Source: Dichetophora obliterata
Taxonomy: Eukaryota > Arthropoda > Insecta > Diptera > Sciomyzidae
Length of the DNA stretch: 64,000 nt
Reading direction: 5' to 3'
NCBI GenBank assembly: GCA_963920525.1
Contig: OY986435.1
Span: forward strand, 303,311,408-303,375,407
Under the pieces are notes generated by a model, which saw only the letters and a list, made by a program, of their open reading frames with translations, was not told the DNA's origin and did not search any database. A program made the translations under genes and the position numbers. Position 1 is the stretch's first letter. The number at the start of each line of letters is the position of its first letter. Positions 55,373 to 64,000 of this stretch are shown piece by piece.

Positions 55373-56379
55373 TTTAAAAAATTAATTTTAATTTTACACA
55401 AACCGTATTACTTGAAACTGCGAAAGATGCTGAAACTCACTCAATGTTTCTCTTTTATAGCTGGTATTTCATGTCAAAACATGCCATGAATACTAGTTTT
55501 AATTGAAAATATTAAAAGCTACTTTTATATACACATTAATTAATAGGTACTAATCATATATCATATTATTAAAAATTTAGATTCCATCAACAATACAAAA
55601 TTGTATACACTGTTTGAAGGAAATTAAAAAAATAAAAAATAGCTTTTACACTGTGCAGAAACGGTGCTACATTCTTGTAAAATGGATACTCACTCGAATA
55701 CTATCTTTTATATAACATTTTGAAGTATTAACTATTGTTGCTTTTCAAAACGGATAGGACTTGCATTTGCCAATACTAAGTTAGGGAATTTGGTTTTGTA
55801 ATGAATTGAAATCATATTTGACAGTTATGTATTTTAACAGTGTATCAAATTTAGTATGGATATTCAGAACATATCATCTGATAATAAAATTGCTTGGAAG
55901 CAATTACATATTTAATTTTTACGTTTTATCATTTATATTTTGCACTAAATATGGTATAACAATTAAAATAAAATAATCACTTTAATGTAATAATTATATA
56001 TTCGTCCATATTTATAGTTTTCTGGCACACATTAATTTCATTTAACGTTAATTGGTTAAAAAATAACTGACAAATAAGAATTAATTCTCTTAAACACAAA
56101 CAAAAAAATTTACACCAAAATTTACTGCAAGACACCTTACCTTGCAGAACTTGAATGCGTTAAAGATGATGGAAGGAAATCAGAACAAAAAAGAAAAAAT
56201 ATGGACATGCAAGAACGAGGGATCATGATCAAAGCCAAGTAAACTGGCTGACGGTCGTACGCTTTTCGGCTAATTCTACACAACACCACAAACACCAAAT
56301 ACCCTCGAATGTGTATCCTGATGCTGAATATCTTTTCATTTATAGCCAAAATAAATCTGCACATCAGATAATATAATTG
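55373..56379. other. AT-rich, no gene seen
   Basis: Only low-complexity AT-rich sequence and a motif-less minus frame (56137-56394). Confidence 0.45.
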
Positions 56380-56485
56380 CGTTCGGGTGATCATGAATTT
56401 TATTATTACGTTTAATCATTTTTATTTTATTCAATAAGATAAATTGACAATTGAATGTTTTTACATAGTTTGAAATACAAGCGAA
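56380..56485. repeat. Dispersed repeat, copy 2
   Basis: Matches 54810-54970 in direct orientation (GTTCGGGTGATCATGAATTT, TTACGTTTAATCATTTTTAT, AAATTGACAATTGAATG). Confidence 0.75.
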
Positions 56486-56631
56486 GCTTTTTACGCCTCG
56501 TTTTGTAATTTGCTTGAGTGAAATCTTAAAAACGACACTTTTTTCCATACACCTTTTTCTTAGAATTGTTGTTGCTTTCAGACGCAAACACTGTTACACT
56601 AAGAAAATATAAAATTAAAAATATTTCTTAG

Positions 56632-56698
56632 TCTCGAGTGAGAATCGAACCCGCAACCCTTCGATTGATAGTCCTATACACTACCAACTAATCCAATT
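56632..56698 (-). repeat. tRNA-like SINE head (minus strand)
   Basis: The minus strand reads GGATTAGTTGGTAGTGTATA (box A) ... GGGTTGCGGGTTCGATTCTC (B box GGTTCGATTCT) and ends CTCGAGAC. Followed by an AT-rich body, so a SINE rather than a working tRNA is likely. Confidence 0.55.
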
Positions 56699-56771
56699 TT
56701 TTTCGTTTCAGTGGTTGGTTTATTCAATATTTGGTATTAACTGAAGATATGTTGCACCAGATAGCATCTTA

Positions 56772-57000
56772 CCCCCTTATGCAATAGATTTCAGCATTTA
56801 AACAACAGATTTGATTGTGCTGTTTTATATTGGGCAAGACGACTAATGTTGCTTAAAGCCTGCTAGCCCCTTATTCAATAGACTTCAACATTTAAACAAT
56901 TGATTTGATTAACACTTACAAACATTTAAACAACGAATAATGATGTTTAAAATCTCCGTTTAGCAACGCAGCCGCTAAAATGGGTGTATGAATAAGGGGG
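56772..57000. mobile_element. 229-bp MITE, CCCCCTTATGCA ends, TA site
   Basis: CCCCCTTATGCAATAG on the left and the inverted CCCCCTTATTCATAC on the right, with TA on both sides. An internal direct repeat (CCCCTTATTCAATAGACTTC at 56867) echoes the left end, and CATTTAAACAA recurs in both orientations. Confidence 0.75.
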
Positions 57001-57282
57001 TAAATGTGGGAGGTATCTAAGTTTAGGATGTGCCTCAAACTAAATTATTTAAACATTATAATAATCGTTATGCATGTAGCAATGAAAAAATTCAAGAAGA
57101 TAATTTTGTCCAACTAGCATATTCTACACGATTTACTGTGCGCTGGCGGCATTACTGCAATAAAGTTTAGGTTGCATTCAAATAACATTGGAGTTTAGTT
57201 TCATATCAAAAATATATTTTCTCTTATATATCTCTACAAAATAATCATTTTTTACAGTTCTTCAGGAGACATGAATCAGGGA

Positions 57283-58141
57283 TTAATAACTAACATAAGA
57301 ATAGTGAGGAGCAGCAAGCGAAGTCTTTACAACAGTAGGGGCAGAGTGATGAGCAATCAAAGTCGGAGAAGATTTCATAAGTGTTGCAGCTGGAGCATGA
57401 TGAATTACATGGGTAGCAGGTGCAGTGTGAACAACATGAGTGGTGGGAGCAGCATGTACCAGATGAGCCGTCGAATGAGAGTGAACTAACTGAGCACCAG
57501 GCGCACTTGTATGCAAAACATGAGCACTAGGATTTAGGTGCACAGTGGGAGCAGCGTGATAGACAGTGTGCGTTGGTGTACTATGATGATGATGATGAAC
57601 CAAAGTGGGTGTCGAATAGGTGCGAATAATAGGTTGAGCGGGTTGAATATGAGTCAGTTGCTGGAGACGAGTGGGTGCAGACAGTGTTTGTAAAGCTGGC
57701 AGAGCAGCACGCTTAGGTTGCGGAGCTGGTGTTGTAGCAGGATCGGGGGTTGGTGCTGGTGCAACAGCAATAGCAGGTGCAACTTCATAATCACCCAGTC
57801 GCTCACGTCGTACAACAGCCCTAAAACCTCTTTCAGCGTCTGCAGTATAGTCTACAGTACGACGATAACCGTCGGCATCGTTCAGCCAATATTGACCTTG
57901 TACAAAGTCACCATCACGTTCTTCTGCGTGTGCTTTAAAGTCCCCAGTTTCAACGTCCTGGACGTTGTAGTTGAATCTATACTCCGGACGTGTTTCGATT
58001 TCTTCGGTATTCTTTGGAAAAGTACCAGCGCAGGTTACAGCAACAAAAGTAAGCAAAACGATGAACTAGAAAGAAATTTTTTATGAGGATAAGTTAAATT
58101 GACACTGGAGAGACAGAAATTGCACGAACTTTAAAAGCCAT
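57283..58141 (-). CDS. RR-2 cuticular protein with His-rich C-terminus, two exons
   Basis: Secreted cuticle protein. Exon 1 (58141-58130) encodes MAFK and ends AAA|GTTCGT; a 64-bp intron ends TTTCTTTCTAG; exon 2 (58065-57283) completes a 264-residue protein. A signal peptide ends near residue 18 (FIVLLTFVAVTCAG). Residues 31-92 are the RR-2 chitin-binding domain: [60 protein letters not shown]. The rest is Ala/Pro/Thr-rich and then His-rich, with a HHHHH run and repeated HxxHAAP units (HLVHAAPTTHVVHTAP). The C-terminal half is about twice the length of that in the 29464 protein. Frame intact. Family members bind chitin fibres and cross-link during sclerotisation; His residues are plausible cross-link or metal sites (inference). 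Confidence 0.95.
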
Positions 58142-58253
58142 TTCTGTAAATATTCTTCACTTCTCGTAGATATAGAACGGTTGATTCTTGTTTTACTGTA
58201 TGTTGGTTGAGTGCTCAAGTTGAACTGTGTTGCATGAGTTGGCGCTGTTTCAC

Positions 58254-58261
58254 TTTTTATA
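58254..58261 (-). promoter_or_regulatory. TATA box of the 57283 cuticle gene
   Basis: TATAAAAA on the minus strand, about 115 bases upstream of the start codon at 58141, so the leader would be about 85 bases. No repeat intervenes. Confidence 0.75.
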
Positions 58262-58264
58262 CTC

Positions 58265-58980
58265 TTTTTCGGATGTCTTATCACTTGACCCAGTGTCAGA
58301 AAAAACACCAAAGACGAAAATTTAAAAAGGATCAATTTACAACAACAACTTAACCACCTGTGGTCCATCGCTGACGGCAAGGTCAAGCTATTTGCATCCC
58401 ATTCACAAGCCTAGCAATTACTGGGTGCTTCAAGTAAGCATATATTTTCGCTAATAACGTCACAAGCGTCGCGGACCCACCTGTCTGCCTTGCCATCAAA
58501 AGCTGCTGACTGCGGCATGCAATGTGTTGTTTTTGTTTTTGTTGCTCTTTGTCCTCAGCGGCACTTAGAGCCACTCGCTGACTGCGCTCGTAAATTATTA
58601 TCATTTGCCATTGAAATTTTGTTATTATTAATTTTATTGATTTTATCATGCATACGAAACGACTTAATCCTGTCGAAGTGGTTTTGTTATATACACATAT
58701 GTTTGTAGTTTGCACGTCTTTATAGCGTTGTTCGTCACAAACGAACTTACTACATTGTTATTGTAATCGAGTTTTTGTTGCTGCGATCGGTAGCATATTC
58801 AGTTTCCGCCGTTGAAAGTACAGCCAAGCTGTAGTCAAAGTTTGTGCTTTTAACCCGCAGCCTAGAAGTATGCAATGATAAATCTTAGCACTTACATTTA
58901 ATGCTCATGTTAAATGTAGCTTTACTGATCAGAATAACAGATGAAAATAACAGCTGTTAAAATCCTTATATGTAAACAAA
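58265..58980. other. Upstream region of the second cuticle gene
   Basis: Less AT-rich and without recognisable repeats; probably holds regulatory sequence. The open frames on both strands at 58383-58715 have no motifs. Confidence 0.4.
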
Positions 58981-59300
58981 AAGCACCATTTGAAATTCAG
59001 AGTAGAAGTAATGAAATTAAGAATCTCCTTTTAAAACTTAGAGTTGACCAATTAATATTAACAAATCCTAGTTTGAGATTCAGAAACGATTAATTGAAAT
59101 TAAGAAAAAAGATCTATTGATATTTAGAAAAGATCAGTTGACATTAACAAATTCCATTTAACATTTAGAGTTAATAGAAATTCAGAAATTCCATTTAAAA
59201 TAGAAAAGACTCAAATTAAGAAGATTGATCAATTGCGATTAAGAAGAGATCAAGAAAACTTCAAAATATATCAATTGAAAATCAGAAAAGTAATGATAAT
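58981..59300. repeat. Degenerate short tandem pattern (ATTAAGAA/ATTCAGAA)
   Basis: Variants of GATCAATTGAAATTAAGAAA and TTAACAAATTCC recur about fifteen times with spacing near 20-40 bp. It resembles the subterminal arrays of the CAC-ended elements but no terminus is visible. Confidence 0.5.
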
Positions 59301-59339
59301 GGTTACAGTTATGGTATTGGTAATGGTAGATTGTAATTT

Positions 59340-59400
59340 ATATATACCTACTAGCTGGAATACCCGTCACCGCCCGGGGGTGTGTAAAATGCGTGGAACA
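59340..59400 (+). repeat. Fragment with ACTAGCTGGAATACCCGTC motif
   Basis: Similar in style to the start of the RTE-like repeat at 37870 (ACTAGCTGAACCC). A short truncated end. Confidence 0.45.
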
Positions 59401-59629
59401 TGATACAACCAACAACGCATTCTAGACCGACCCGAAAAAAACGAAGTGTAATTTTATTTGAGAGCATTGAATAAAAATGTTCACTTTTGTATCGAAAACA
59501 AGCCCTTAAATTTGGTTCAAAAATATTTGTGTTTAGTTCTCGACGTTAGCTCCCAGCAAAAAAAGTGCTTCTAAAAGAAGGTAAAGTGGAAGGGAAAGCC
59601 TTGATTTTCGTCGCTTCGACTTTCATACC

Positions 59630-59950
59630 CAGAAGGCATTCTTTTAACATGGGCATGTTATTGGGAGGAATGCTTTCCTTAGTCTTCTCTAGAAGTGCTT
59701 ACAGAATTTTTTCAATAGAAGATTTCTTTGAGGCCTTCAATGAAAGGATTCCAGTAAATCTTTTCCAGGAAAACTTTCAGAAGGCATTCCATGGAATGCT
59801 TCCTTGAAGTAATTTTATGTTGGTCTTATAGAAGACATTAAACGAAAGGCTTTTAAGAAAATATCTCTTCGTTTTCTTACAGAAGTAATGCCATGGAAGC
59901 ATTCTCGGAAGGCTATTTTAGGGTGGACTTTTAGAAGTGATTCATTACAG
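59630..59950. repeat. Subterminal array of GAAGGCATTCC-type palindromic words
   Basis: AGAAGGCATTC, GGAATGCTTTCC, AAGGATTCC, AGAAGGCATTCCATGGAATG and GGAAGCATTCTCGGAAGGC recur at 20-60 bp spacing in both orientations. The first units also occur in the 3644-3741 fragment. Confidence 0.75.
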
Positions 59951-61795
59951 AAATGAACAATAGCTTTTCCATACGACTAACTCCCTATTAAATAAGTTAT
60001 TTTTGTTCAAAAATTACACATTATTACATTTATTTTAATGAATTTAAAAATAAGTTTATAAGTATTTCAATTTTCATAAATAATCATTATCTTATAGTTA
60101 CATCATACATAAAAGATGTAGCAACAATAACTTAAAAATTTGCACATACAAATAAAACTTCATAAAAGTTACTTGTAGCAGCCTAGCAGATTAAAAACAA
60201 GAGTAACATTTTCGTATCAACTTATAATAGTTTATCTCTTAAAACTAATATGAAAATTAATTAAGATATCGTAAACAGTTACAGTTTATACAAACATAAG
60301 CAATATTTTTAAAGTAATAAAAAGATGATTACAAGTTTGCATGAAAAACTTAATATCTATTTTGTAATGTTTAAAAAAAAGGTGAAGAAAACGATAAGTT
60401 GCCGAAATAAAAGTTTCGCAAAAACATAAAAATAAATACAAAAGCAGTTTGTTTGTATTATGAGTATTCAAGATCTTAAAGTGATTTTCCATATGAAAAC
60501 TAGTTAAGGTCCTATAAATGAGAACCTTAACTAATATTAAGGAGAAAATTAAAAGAGAAAATATGATTATGTTTTGATATATGTATTTATACATTTATAG
60601 ATAAAATTGTCGTTGTAAAAGTAAAGTAACAAAGAGTGTTATACATTTATATCTTTCAATATCAAAACTTCCGTTATTTATTTATTGATGTTTTAAAAGT
60701 AACGACAATTATGTTAAAAATGATATTAAAGAATTTATACAAGCCTCTTTGTTTAAGTGCAATGAAAAAGACTTTTTACTTTTATAACGATAAGATAAAT
60801 AGTATTTACATTAATTCTTTGTGTTTTTTTTTTTATTTTGAAGGCACGTGTCTTTGTATTGCTTATTTTTCATGAGCTTCACGATTCTTCTTAAATCATT
60901 AAGGAAATCCTTGTAATACCGATCATCAGTTGTTGAGTTGTTGTTGTTGTTGCTCCTGAATTAAAACTAATTAATTTAAAACGTTAAAGAAATATTATCA
61001 TATATGAATACTTACTATATAATTCCTGCAATAGATTATTGAAATTTAGAAGCCTTTTTTATTATGGCTCCCATCAACATTGTACTGCATTATAAGAGTG
61101 GCGAAACAATAGTGGACGTAATTTTTTGTATTCTTGAACCTTGAAATTGGAATAGGCCAATTAAGTGTTATAACCTTTATATATACAACACTTATATACA
61201 CCATTTCCTCCGAATTTTTTTCATTCAGCTCTGATTCTTCTTGAATGGGAAAATTTTTTGAATATTTATCTGAGTTCGAATTTGATTTAAACACGTTTTT
61301 TATAAGCGTTTGGTGTTCAGCCTTGGTGTTCAGCCTCATTTTGGTTAGAAATAGTTTCTGAAAAAAATCGATATTATTTTCAATGGATGTTTTAGTACAA
61401 ACATTCAAAAAATTTTACCTCTAAGTGTAACGATGACGTTGTTTTGAGCTTTTAATATGCCTGTAATAAATTATAAATTGTCTGGATTAAAATCCACATG
61501 ACTACTTTTTACGTACATATTTGTAATTTAATAGTTTTATTACTATTTAATAATTTTATTTGTTTATTAAAGCTATTTAAAATATGACAGTGAATCAAAC
61601 TTCGAAAATGAAAAAAATACCTTTAATTTTTGATATTTCATTTTCGATTTCTTGTGTAGCATTGAAAACATCTTTTATTTGGGGCTTTACTTTTTCCATA
61701 TTAATTTCTAAATACGATTGTAAACATAATGGTTATTCTTTAATGAAAAATTATAAAAACAAAAATGTATAAAATCTGTATTTAAGTGTGGAGAA
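59951..61795. other. AT-rich interior of the transposon, no domain seen
   Basis: Minus frames at 60286-60594 and 61046-61408 have no recognisable motifs; the latter (RLNTKAEHQTLIKNVF) may be a degraded 3' exon. A (GTT)n run occurs at about 60928-60950. Confidence 0.45.
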
Positions 61796-63108
61796 GGGGA
61801 ATCAATAGAATGTCATCTTTACAAGGTAAGTGAATCAGGTTTTTTGAAATGGATTCAATGTTGTAAAATTGCTCATCCCCCAATTGGTTTAAATTGACTA
61901 AGGATATCCCCATATCAAATTTATGAATTGGGCTATGAAAGTAGTTTCGGATTTTCAAAAATTCTTTCCCTTAAAACTACCATCTTCAAATATTTCCATA
62001 ATGATTACAGGTGTATTTGGATAAATGACACAAAAATTATCAGGAAACTTTGAAGTAAACATACCATTTGTTAAAAAGTATGAAGTAACCTTGCCCTTCG
62101 TATTTTTCTTTAATCCAAAAAACTCTTCATTTATCTTAATAGGAGCATTAATAAATTTACCATAAATTTGTTGTGATATGAACTGAGGTTTCCATAGACT
62201 TTTCTTCAATTTTTTTTAAATACAATAATTTTCAAAAAGATAGACTGTAAAACTGCCCAAGTATCCAAAAATACTGACACATTCAGTCAAATGAAGTAAA
62301 TTGTGAACATTCTAGGTTACAGCTCTTGCTTCATAAATTCTTGAAAAACTTTGAACAAAATTATACATCATTTCTGACTCGAAATTTTCAGGACAAAGAA
62401 GCAATCTATAGGCGCAATGAAGGAGAAGGAATCATTTTCTTTTGTTTAAATGATTAAAAAAATCTTCAGTTACAAAATCTTTTAAGACTATTAAGGAGGT
62501 GTACAGAATAAACTGTCTAAACTCTACTGACTTCCATCTCAAAATCTCTTGAAAGGACCGAGGTTTTCTAGCAAATTACTTAAGTATGAAAGGAACCAAT
62601 GGCATCAGTAGGGATGACATTTGAATTTCAGCATTTAATTTAAGTTTCATGACAGTTTTATTATTTAGAAGTAATGTGAGCAATTTCTTTACAACTCGCA
62701 AGCCTACCAAATGCATAACATCGAGAGGGAACTGTGTAATCATTCCTATTCCAATTTCCTCAAGTCCCATTTTTATTTCAGAATATAAAGGTTGATGAAA
62801 ACTATTATCAAGTCGATTTATAATATAAAATCGGAGTCATTCTGCAATTTTCCTTTGTATGTGCTGAAAGTGGTAACGTTTACAATCCTTACACCAATTT
62901 GATCACATTTGCTGCAACCACTGAAAGCTGTATGTCCCTTAGTGCCGCATATATATGACTTTGCAGGTGCATCACATATGAATGCCCGAACCTCTATCTG
63001 CACAGTTCTATCTTCAAATTCCAATCCCCCATCAATTAGAATTTTAGCATATTTTAAGAAATTACGCAAAAAACAATCTAAGTTGTGTGGTTTTTGGATG
63101 CCAACATA
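61796..63108 (-). pseudogene. EnSpm/CACTA-like transposase relic (metazoan type)
   Basis: Minus-strand blocks in order: QKPHNLDCFLRNFLKYAKIL (63100), VRAFICDAPAKSYICGTKGH then TAFSGCSKCDQIGVRIV (62985-62880), ITQFPLDVMHLVGLRVVKKL (62740-62680), FARKPRSFQEILRWKSVEFR and QFILYTSLIVLKDF (62578-62480), HLNKRK then LLLHCAYRLLLCPENF, NVHNLLHLTECVSIFGYLGS then YLFENYC (62310-62220), and a C-terminal region with KFINAPIKINEEFF and SPIHKFDMGISLVN (62190-61880). The CDAPA...C..C, PLDxMHL, RKPR...RWK and NVHNLxHL words are hallmarks of a transposase family widespread in metazoa and related to plant CACTA Tnp2 proteins (family placement from memory). Frameshifts and stops are present. Confidence 0.75.
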
Positions 63109-64000
63109 GGTAAGGTTAGGTTAGGTTAAACCGGATGCCTTCGTGAAGGCTCACATAGACCAATTCAGGTCCTTAGTGGTGCCGGTAGCGAACAAAAGGA
63201 ACCTTTGTGTTTGTTTTAAAATCTTTAAAGATTTGCGTTGAGTTCCCAAACCTTAGGAGGGATTCTAGAGACACCCTGGCTACATCTTTAAGTGACGGGA
63301 ATGTCGATGAGCCTAGGTATTTTAGTCTCGATCTAAGTAGGGCGGGGCATGTGCATAGTAGTTGCTCCAGGGTCTCCGCTGTGCCCGGTTCCTTGCACTT
63401 CCTGCAGTTGTCATCCGTGGTGATGCCAAGCTTACTCGCGTGGGCTGACGTCATGCAGTGACCAGTGATCATGCCCACTAGTGTCCTGCAATCTTTGCGC
63501 GGGCGTGCCAAGATGAACAGAGTTCGTTTTTCGCATTGTGCATTGAACATGATTTTCGAGATTTTGCACGATGTCGTATCTCTCCATCTACGATTCACTG
63601 CTATTGTGGCTCTTCTTTCGAGGTTCCTGTACAACTCTTGTAGCGGAGTAAGTACATGTTCTGCGAGTTCTGATTCCAGCCCGGCGCCTTCCTTTGCTAA
63701 ACCATCTGTCATCTCGTTTCCTCAATGCCCTGATGGCTAGGACCCAGCAGATGCGCACTCTTTTCGAAGCGCAAAGTGCATGTAGTGCATCTCTGCCAGC
63801 CAAGACACTTTTGGACTTGATGCCAGCGGAGCGCATGGATTTGATCGCCGCTTGACTGTCAACGAAAATGTTGATGTTAGAGTGTTGTGTGTCCATGCTG
63901 AGGGCTATCTCAGCAGCCTTCCTTATGGCAAATACTTCCGCCTGGAAGATACTGCAGTGGTTCGGCAGTTTATATGGCTGCCTTATATTAGGCTCTGCGC
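63108..64000 (-). pseudogene. RNase H-type LINE 3' part, running off the window
   Basis: Minus strand from the edge: CSIFQAEVFAIRKAAEIALS (catalytic Glu region), NIFVDSQAAIKSM (Asp), then after a frame break TDGLAKEGAGLESELAEH, IMFNAQCEKRTLFILARPRK, LVGMITGHCMTSAHASKLGI and the knuckle NCRKCKEPGTAETLEQLLCT, ending at 63173. The 3' end is a (TTAACC)n/(TAACC)n tail at 63111-63128, which borders the interrupted transposase. The layout is the same as in the LINE at 12835 but sequence and tail differ, so they are distinct families. Single frameshift visible near 63720; the upstream RT is outside the window. Confidence 0.88.

Larger units (their letters stand above)
59552..63108 (-). mobile_element. 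CCCAGC-ended transposon with EnSpm/CACTA-like transposase, cut by a LINE
   Basis: The left end CCCAGCAAAAAAAGTGCTTC is followed by an array of GAAGGCATTCC/GGAATGCTTCC subterminal repeats (59630-59950), then about 1.8 kb of AT-rich sequence, then a minus-strand transposase relic (61796-63108). The RNase H LINE joins at about 63108 in the middle of the gene, so the right end is outside the window or lost. The terminal fragment at 3644-3741 is from the same family. Confidence 0.7.

Noticed and set aside
57718..58086. 122-codon plus frame
   Set aside because: Antisense shadow of the second RR-2 cuticle gene.
63207..63740. Two plus frames of 84-91 codons
   Set aside because: Antisense to the RNase H LINE, which has clear motifs on the minus strand.

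Overview
The window looks like nuclear DNA of a higher dipteran, probably a calyptrate fly (inference). It is AT-rich, its two host genes are RR-2 cuticle protein genes with the fly layout of a 4-codon first exon encoding MAFK, a short intron and a single large exon, and the rest is a dense, nested layer of transposable elements (TEs). I see no bacterial, organellar or viral genome features.

Host genes: two complete RR-2 cuticular protein genes, both on the minus strand and about 27 kb apart (29464-30145 and 57283-58141), each with a TATA box and a signal peptide. A third candidate, a small protein gene or pseudogene with a signal-like N-terminus, lies at 54996-55372 (minus) and is not recognised. 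Neither cuticle gene appears to be invaded by a TE; the elements fill the space between.

Layout: 1-1900 AT-rich filler; 2000-2870 decayed hAT transposase; 3081-3290 MITE; 3644-3741 end fragment of a CCCAG-ended element; 3744-6038 a CAC...GTG element with palindromic 21-bp subterminal repeats, holding a 522-bp hAT MITE with perfect 8-bp target-site duplication (TSD); 8010-8090 tRNA-like SINE head; 8410-8700 fold-back; 10286-11557 giant (CTTTA)n then (CTTTAC)n array; 11564-12075 fold-back MITE; 12835-14140 RNase H-type LINE; 15548-21610 a four-level nest (hAT containing piggyBac containing Tc1, a CAC element and two MITEs); 23072-28160 dead Jockey-like LINE interrupted by a SINE; 31128-32007 pogo-like 5' end and a MITE; 32132-33850 second LINE; 35515-40270 a terminal-repeat element carrying RTE-like repeat modules, themselves hit by a 305-bp perfect hairpin, all apparently inside a piggyBac-like pseudogene; 42301-43461 a Harbinger-type element with GAACGAACG repeats; 44180-48650 a BED/hAT transposon relic with tandem repeats and a MITE; 48985-50460 second copy of the 35.5-kb repeat; 51355-54070 a run of MITEs and a large inverted repeat; 56632-57000 SINE head and MITE; 59552-63108 a transposon with a recognisable EnSpm/CACTA-like transposase, disrupted by an RNase H LINE running off the right edge.

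The most interesting signal is a set of elements sharing CAC/CCC plus A-rich termini, each backed by a different family-specific array of short palindromic subterminal repeats (3744-6038, 17908-18411, 3644-3741 and 59552-59950). One is linked to transposase coding sequence. This resembles the CACTA/EnSpm architecture and suggests a diversified insect group. No coding element in the window appears intact; all assignments rest on reading the sequence, without database searches.
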